This document shows positions 60,359-64,000 of a stretch of DNA of 64,000 nucleotides, piece by piece. The notes beneath the pieces are model-generated. The model saw only the letters and a list, made by a program, of their open reading frames with translations. It ran no database searches and was not told the DNA's origin. Within the stretch, counting starts at the first letter, position 1, and every line of letters begins with the position of its first letter. Source of the DNA: Microbulbifer sp. MKSA007 (GTDB lineage Bacteria > Pseudomonadota > Gammaproteobacteria > Pseudomonadales > Cellvibrionaceae); contig CP128433.1 of NCBI GenBank assembly GCA_032615215.1, positions 4,138,501 through 4,202,500 on the forward strand, in the 5' to 3' direction. The position numbers and the translations under genes were made by a program.

Positions 60359-60910
60359 TTAACCCCACTGTTTTTGAGAGCTAAGATCATTTCCACTGCT
60401 CGGCGAGCGACAGGCGGTAAAGTGAAGCTTGTTATAACCTAGCTTATTTTCAGTAATGACTTTTAGAACATCATCTAAATGAATATGGGCCCCCTCTTCA
60501 ACCAAAATCAAATCATGATCATGAAGACCACTCTGCCAAGCCTTCTTAATATTATCCACATGACCAGGGCTTTTTTCATTATATGAGAGATTATAATTAT
60601 AAACACTCGCACCACCACCAGCTATAGAGTGGACTTTTCCTGACCCCATATTTAGGAACTCTAAAGTTCCAAATTTTTCTTTACTATTTTCCTCATTGGC
60701 AGGCTTACCTGTTTTTGTCAAACTCTTGACTGCATGATCAGAAGACGCCGAACCATGAAATGAGTAGAAGTATAGAGCCAAATTCTCTGGCAATTCAGCC
60801 TTACCAAAAGAGCCGTTATCAAATGAACCATGTGCGTAAAGGATCGCCTCATTACCACTGGCTTGTTCTTTTTTATGAATTATTACTTTTCCAAACTGAA
60901 CAGTTTTCAT
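60359..60910 (-). CDS. Putative Stv-like adhesin/effector domain protein
   Basis: A 183-residue protein without signal peptide. The N-terminal part has AILYAHGSFDNGSFGKAELP and LALYFYSFHG, and the C-terminal part LHFTACRSP; from memory this looks like the Stv (putative adhesin) domain found as effectors or adhesins linked with type VI secretion and Rhs proteins. This is a pattern-based guess. The start is ATG 60910 with AAGGA five bases upstream. It stands alone; the Rhs gene 3 kb away may be an unrelated neighbour. Base composition is AT-rich. Confidence 0.45.
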   Translation of the reverse strand: MKTVQFGKVIIHKKEQASGNEAILYAHGSFDNGSFGKAELPENLALYFYSFHGSASSDHAVKSLTKTGKPANEENSKEKFGTLEFLNMGSGKVHSIAGGGASVYNYNLSYNEKSPGHVDNIKKAWQSGLHDHDLILVEEGAHIHLDDVLKVITENKLGYNKLHFTACRSPSSGNDLSSQKQWG

Positions 60911-61715
60911 CACATTCCTTATCGATCAAAGGTTGGAGAATCTTTTTTTGACCACACCATCAAGATGCGGTCACAAATTTAAGATTATTCTTTTCAAACA
61001 AAACCCAACTGTTTTTAATGGTTACAGATAAATAAAACTAGATCAACGAAAATAAAATCTATGTAAGCGACTGAAATCCAATCTTTATTACCACCCTCTC
61101 ATTCGAGCAAAACCGTAATCAAGACAAGCAAAAAAACTATGGACTGCGAAACAAGCGTCATACAAAACCCAAAAAAAACCACAAAATCTCAATTGAGGAA
61201 TTTTTCATACACATTTCAAGCCAGGAGCAAATGGATTTAAAACCTGATGAACAATCTCACAAAAAATGATTATGTAACCTTCGAGAAACTGAGGCTCAAT
61301 TTCGCGTGAAAAAAAGTTCTATTACAGATAAAAGACAACATTATTGGCTATTGCAACCATCATACAGTCAAGCACACCTAGCAAACTCTTTATTTAAATT
61401 TTTTTGGTTAAAATTTGAGATGAAAGGTATACCATCTCTCATCATTGCTCTAGGAAGAGAGACCAATAAGCTACAAAAGCCTAGATTGCTAACATAAGTA
61501 ACACCATATGAAATACAGAGTTATTTTTTACAAATATACTAGAGAGAAATCTCTCACAGACGACTAAGACTTAAACAGCTTGACAACCCACCCTCTCAGT
61601 TGGATTACTATTTTAAGCTGAAAAGAATGAATTGATGAGCTGTGGACGAATGTCTACTCTGAAAAGAGTGGCATATGGCATGGATAAAAATTCCTCACCA
61701 AATTAACCTCCAAAT
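60911..61715. other. AT-rich gap without supported genes
   Basis: About 800 bases. The only longer frame (61306-61497, plus, GTG start) gives 63 residues without recognised features or a good ribosome site. The right part (from about 61560) may be further decayed transposon sequence, since it leads into the relic at 61716. Confidence 0.3.
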
Positions 61716-61874
61716 ATGAGAGATATAAATCGTATGCTGGTAGAAATTGGAGACTTTCTGGGGCTAAGAAGCGGTGGTGAGCCTGGTATCAAAACTGTTT
61801 GGCAGGGACACTTTAAACTGCTTTATTATTTGGAGGCAGCGGAGACTTTAAATCGAATTAAAGGGTGTGTATAA
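61716..61874 (+). mobile_element. IS4-family transposase C-terminal relic
   Basis: A 52-codon frame, too short to be an intact transposase. FLGLRSGGEPGIKTVWQGHF resembles the C-terminus of IS4-type DDE transposases, where a G-[DE]-GEPG-x-K-x-[IVL]-W-x-G pattern is typical. Nothing upstream matches the catalytic parts. A truncated copy, or the last trace of an IS, is the best reading. Confidence 0.55.
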
Positions 61875-61954
61875 AATGTAGTAGTTCAGACTTGTTATCA
61901 CAGTTATCAGCTTTAAAAAGGTGCCCCATCAGGTCAAATTCAGGTTACAATTTT

Positions 61955-63028
61955 TTCCTTCCTGATACTTTTCTACCTTTAAGTGTTGCCATCTGTGTGC
62001 TGCGTGCATTTCTTTGTATCAGAGATGCTGTATCCGGAAAAGATTACGAGCATCGGCACGAATGGATTGAAAGCCATATGCATAAGTTGGTCGAGGTGTT
62101 TGCGCTAGATATTGCTGCCTATGTGGTAATAAGTAATCATCACCATATAGCCCTATACATCGACACAGAATCTGCTGATAAGTGGTCGCAGAGATAATTA
62201 CTCGCTGACAAAAGCTCTTCAAAGCCTCTAACTTGGCCCAGCGCTATCTTCGAGGCGATACCCTCGATCACGCTGAAGTAAACAGACTAAAAGAATTCTT
62301 CTCCCAATAGCGGGAACGCTTCACGGATATCAACTGGTTTATGCGCTGTTTAAACAAATCTATCGCCTGTCAGGCCAACGCTGAAGATAATTGTACAGGC
62401 GACTTTTGGTAGTAAGTCTCAGGCATTGCTGGATTAAAGAGCCCTCACCGCCTGTATGGCCTATGTAGACCTCAATCCGGTCCGTGCCAACATCGCCAAG
62501 ACACCTGAAGAATCTAATTACACTTCGATTCAACAGCGTATTCGTGTCGCAGTCTTAGGCAAGCAGCCCAAAAAGCTACCTCCATTTATCGGCGATGAGC
62601 GTTTGAATACACCAAAAGGACTACCGTTTCACCTGGACCACTATTTGGAGCTAGTAGACCCGAGTGGCCGAGATTTAGACACCAGAAAACGAGGTTATAT
62701 TGCTGAAAAAACGCCTCCCGTCCTGGAGCGGCTTGACATTTCACCCAAGCACTGGCTCTATCTCAACCGGAATTTTGAAAGTTACTTTAAAGGATTGGTA
62801 GGGTTTGTAGAGGCGGTACAACAAACTTGTGCGCAATTCAATAAACGCTGGGTACACGGCTCCTCTCAGCTACGCCCTGCTAACCTGCTCCTGCCTCAAG
62901 TACTCGATAGCGCGATTATCGCCCTTGTACCCAAAAGCAGCGCCCCCCAAAATCTAACTAGCCATTCCCAGCATTTAATCTCCTTTACCTGTAAACCATT
63001 GAGAAAGTGCCGCCAGAAAGGAGGTTAG
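61955..63028 (+). pseudogene. Decayed IS200-like/REP-associated (HUH) transposase
   Basis: A broken ~1 kb gene of the Y1-type transposase family with ~300 residues common in marine gammaproteobacteria. Frame 2 holds the N-terminal part with YEHRHEWIESHMHKL and the HUH motif SNHHHIALYI; a second frame carries LAQRYLRGDTLDHAEVNRL and INWFMRCLNKSIA with a stop at 62308; frame 2 resumes with SQALLD, a TAA at 62435 and then ACMAYVDLNPVRANIAKTPE to 63028. So there are at least two frameshifts and several stops; the 190-codon part from 62456 is the longest surviving piece. Genuine decay, unlike the single homopolymer frameshifts elsewhere. Confidence 0.85.
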
Positions 63029-63112
63029 CTCTATTGCTGGCGCCTCCCTCTAGTCTTTGGCTGTCCTAGATCTTGGCACACGGTAGTGTCCAGAATAATT
63101 CATTCCTGCCAT

Positions 63113-63360
63113 TCATCTTTTTCGCCCAGGCACGACTGACGGGATAATCCTTCTGCCTTTATACAACTCTTTATTTTGCTGAAATTCCTGCGCTAATTTA
63201 GCAGTTTCTTCCTGGCTAACTGAGACTCTAGTAATTTCTCCTTCCGTTAGTTTCACACAAATATCAACTTCAAATGGCCCTCCAGAAAAAAAGTTAGGTA
63301 CCAATCAGCGTCATCCTGAACCAATAAGTATGAATAAGGCTCTTTAAAAACTATTTTCAT
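63113..63360 (-). pseudogene. Probable Rhs immunity gene, frameshifted
   Basis: An ATG at 63360, overlapping the Rhs stop by 17 bases, opens MKIVFKEPYSYLLVQDDADW then YLTFF; a run of seven T on the coding strand (63286-63292 as A) throws the frame off. The frame from 63304 to 63113 continues SGGPFEVDICVKLTEGEITR. One more T joins them as a small 82-residue protein, the usual size and place for a toxin immunity protein. As read, only the downstream TTG at 63304 could start a 63-residue fragment. Family not recognised. Confidence 0.55.
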
Positions 63361-64000
63361 CTTTTTTCTTCGCGCTATCAGTTGCATCAGAGATACTCAT
63401 TTCTTTATAAGATCCTATTGGTATCGCATCTGTTACGGCCTCATCATGCCCAGTCGGCAATTTTCCTCCTGGCAACCAAAGTTCATTGGCTCCACCCTCT
63501 CGACCTGTAGGTATTCTAAGATTATGGTTTGCAGGATTACTTATCTCAATAACTACCATTTCTTGACCTTGCCAAGCACCTGCAGGAATCCCCAACTCTT
63601 TTTCTACTAACGCCATATCTCCATTAGTTCTAATTAATAGATCATCTACTTGCGCTTTGGTCATAACAAACTGGCCATCTGCACGCCCAACTGGATCTCT
63701 CCCAAATTCATCTAACGCCCACTTAGGCGCAAAGTAAGCTGCACCGCCTGCAAACTTGCCTTCATGGGCATCAATATAGGACTGCGGCAAGTAAGTTGAT
63801 GGATCTGGTCGTACGCCATTATCCATTGCTTGAACAGCTTTCATCTTTTGGTAAGAAGCAGCCGCTTCCGAGCTATTCGCAAAATGCCCTTTGGTATTTT
63901 TCTGAAATTCATTCCAAGAATTTACAGGCGGACAATCTTTACTCGTTAATCCATAAGGATCAACCCAAGTTACAGGGTTGGGTACATATTGGTAATTATT
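63344..64000 (-). CDS. Rhs-repeat protein, C-terminal end with variable toxin domain (partial)
   Basis: The frame is open to the right window edge; only 218 codons are visible. The far part ends the Rhs core: NPVTWVDPYGL is the classic end of the RHS core (NP..WVDPxGL), after which the toxin tip starts (TSKDCPPVNSW). The tip (~198 residues) has YLPQSYIDAHEGKFAGGAAYF, GRADGQFVMTKAQVD and REGGANELWLPGGKLP. I recall similar tips with PSGNEGGAN-type motifs on other Rhs proteins but cannot name the domain or its target. The rest of the Rhs gene lies right of the window. Toxin delivery is usually by type VI secretion (family knowledge). Confidence 0.8.
   Translation of the reverse strand, partial: NNYQYVPNPVTWVDPYGLTSKDCPPVNSWNEFQKNTKGHFANSSEAAASYQKMKAVQAMDNGVRPDPSTYLPQSYIDAHEGKFAGGAAYFAPKWALDEFGRDPVGRADGQFVMTKAQVDDLLIRTNGDMALVEKELGIPAGAWQGQEMVVIEISNPANHNLRIPTGREGGANELWLPGGKLPTGHDEAVTDAIPIGSYKEMSISDATDSAKKKDENSF

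Noticed and set aside
61306..61497. A 63-codon plus-strand frame in the AT-rich gap
   Set aside because: GTG start without ribosome site, no features, surrounded by decayed sequence.

Overview
The window comes from the chromosome of a marine-type gammaproteobacterium. Gene order follows the Pseudomonas aeruginosa chromosome closely (algW/degS, hisD-hisG-murA, kdsD-kdsC-lptCAB-rpoN-hpf-ptsN-rapZ-ptsO, yhdP-rng-maf-mreDCB, gatCAB, prfA-hemA, lolB-ispE-tRNA-Gln-prs-rplY-pth-ychF). The protein sequences and the extra genes suggest a Cellvibrionales organism such as Microbulbifer; that genus is an inference, not something I could test.

Layout. 1-5.1 kb: end of a DegS-like protease, a small secreted NTF2-like protein, then a leftward hisD-hisG-murA-ibaG-mlaC block. 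5.5-14.9 kb: a rightward envelope and regulation block (Kdo synthesis, LPS transport, sigma-54, hibernation factor, nitrogen PTS, MgtE, DarP). 15-24.5 kb: a leftward block with lipoprotein MsrB, YhdP, RNase G, Maf and MreDCB. 24.9-29.4 kb: rightward GatCAB, a small conserved protein and CysZ. 29.4-38 kb: a mixed stretch with a sulfotransferase-like protein, an RhlB-type helicase, DoxX, an alpha/beta hydrolase, a MATE pump, a secreted aspartoacylase-like protein and a CDF transporter. 38-41.3 kb: leftward hemA-prfA-prmC. 41.5-50.4 kb: rightward TPR lipoprotein, LolB, IspE, tRNA-Gln, Prs, L25, Pth, YchF, an EamA transporter, tRNA-Met and a second identical tRNA-Gln. 50.4-55.1 kb: TauE-like permease, SapC-like protein, a DUF5993-like micro-ORF with a DsbB paralogue, tRNA-Cys and an MFS permease. 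55.5-64 kb: an AT-rich accessory region with a secreted beta-propeller protein, a methyltransferase, a DUF4396 membrane protein, an M43 metalloprotease, an Stv-like protein, two decayed transposase relics and the C-terminal end of an Rhs toxin with its probable immunity gene.

The most striking cross-cutting observation is that five genes are broken by a single base in a homopolymer: kdsC (C run), ptsN (A run), mreB (G run), the EamA gene (A run) and the Rhs immunity gene (T run). In every case a one-base change in the run restores a family-like protein. Several of these genes are core functions, so sequencing error is the leading explanation, but real inactivation is not excluded. Other points of interest are an mlaC gene separated from mlaFED, a DsbB paralogue without the usual second cysteine pair, tandem hairpins abutting tRNA-Cys, a sigma-54-like site in front of rpoN, and the Rhs toxin/immunity pair at the right edge.

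No rRNA, CRISPR array, intact insertion sequence or prophage was seen.
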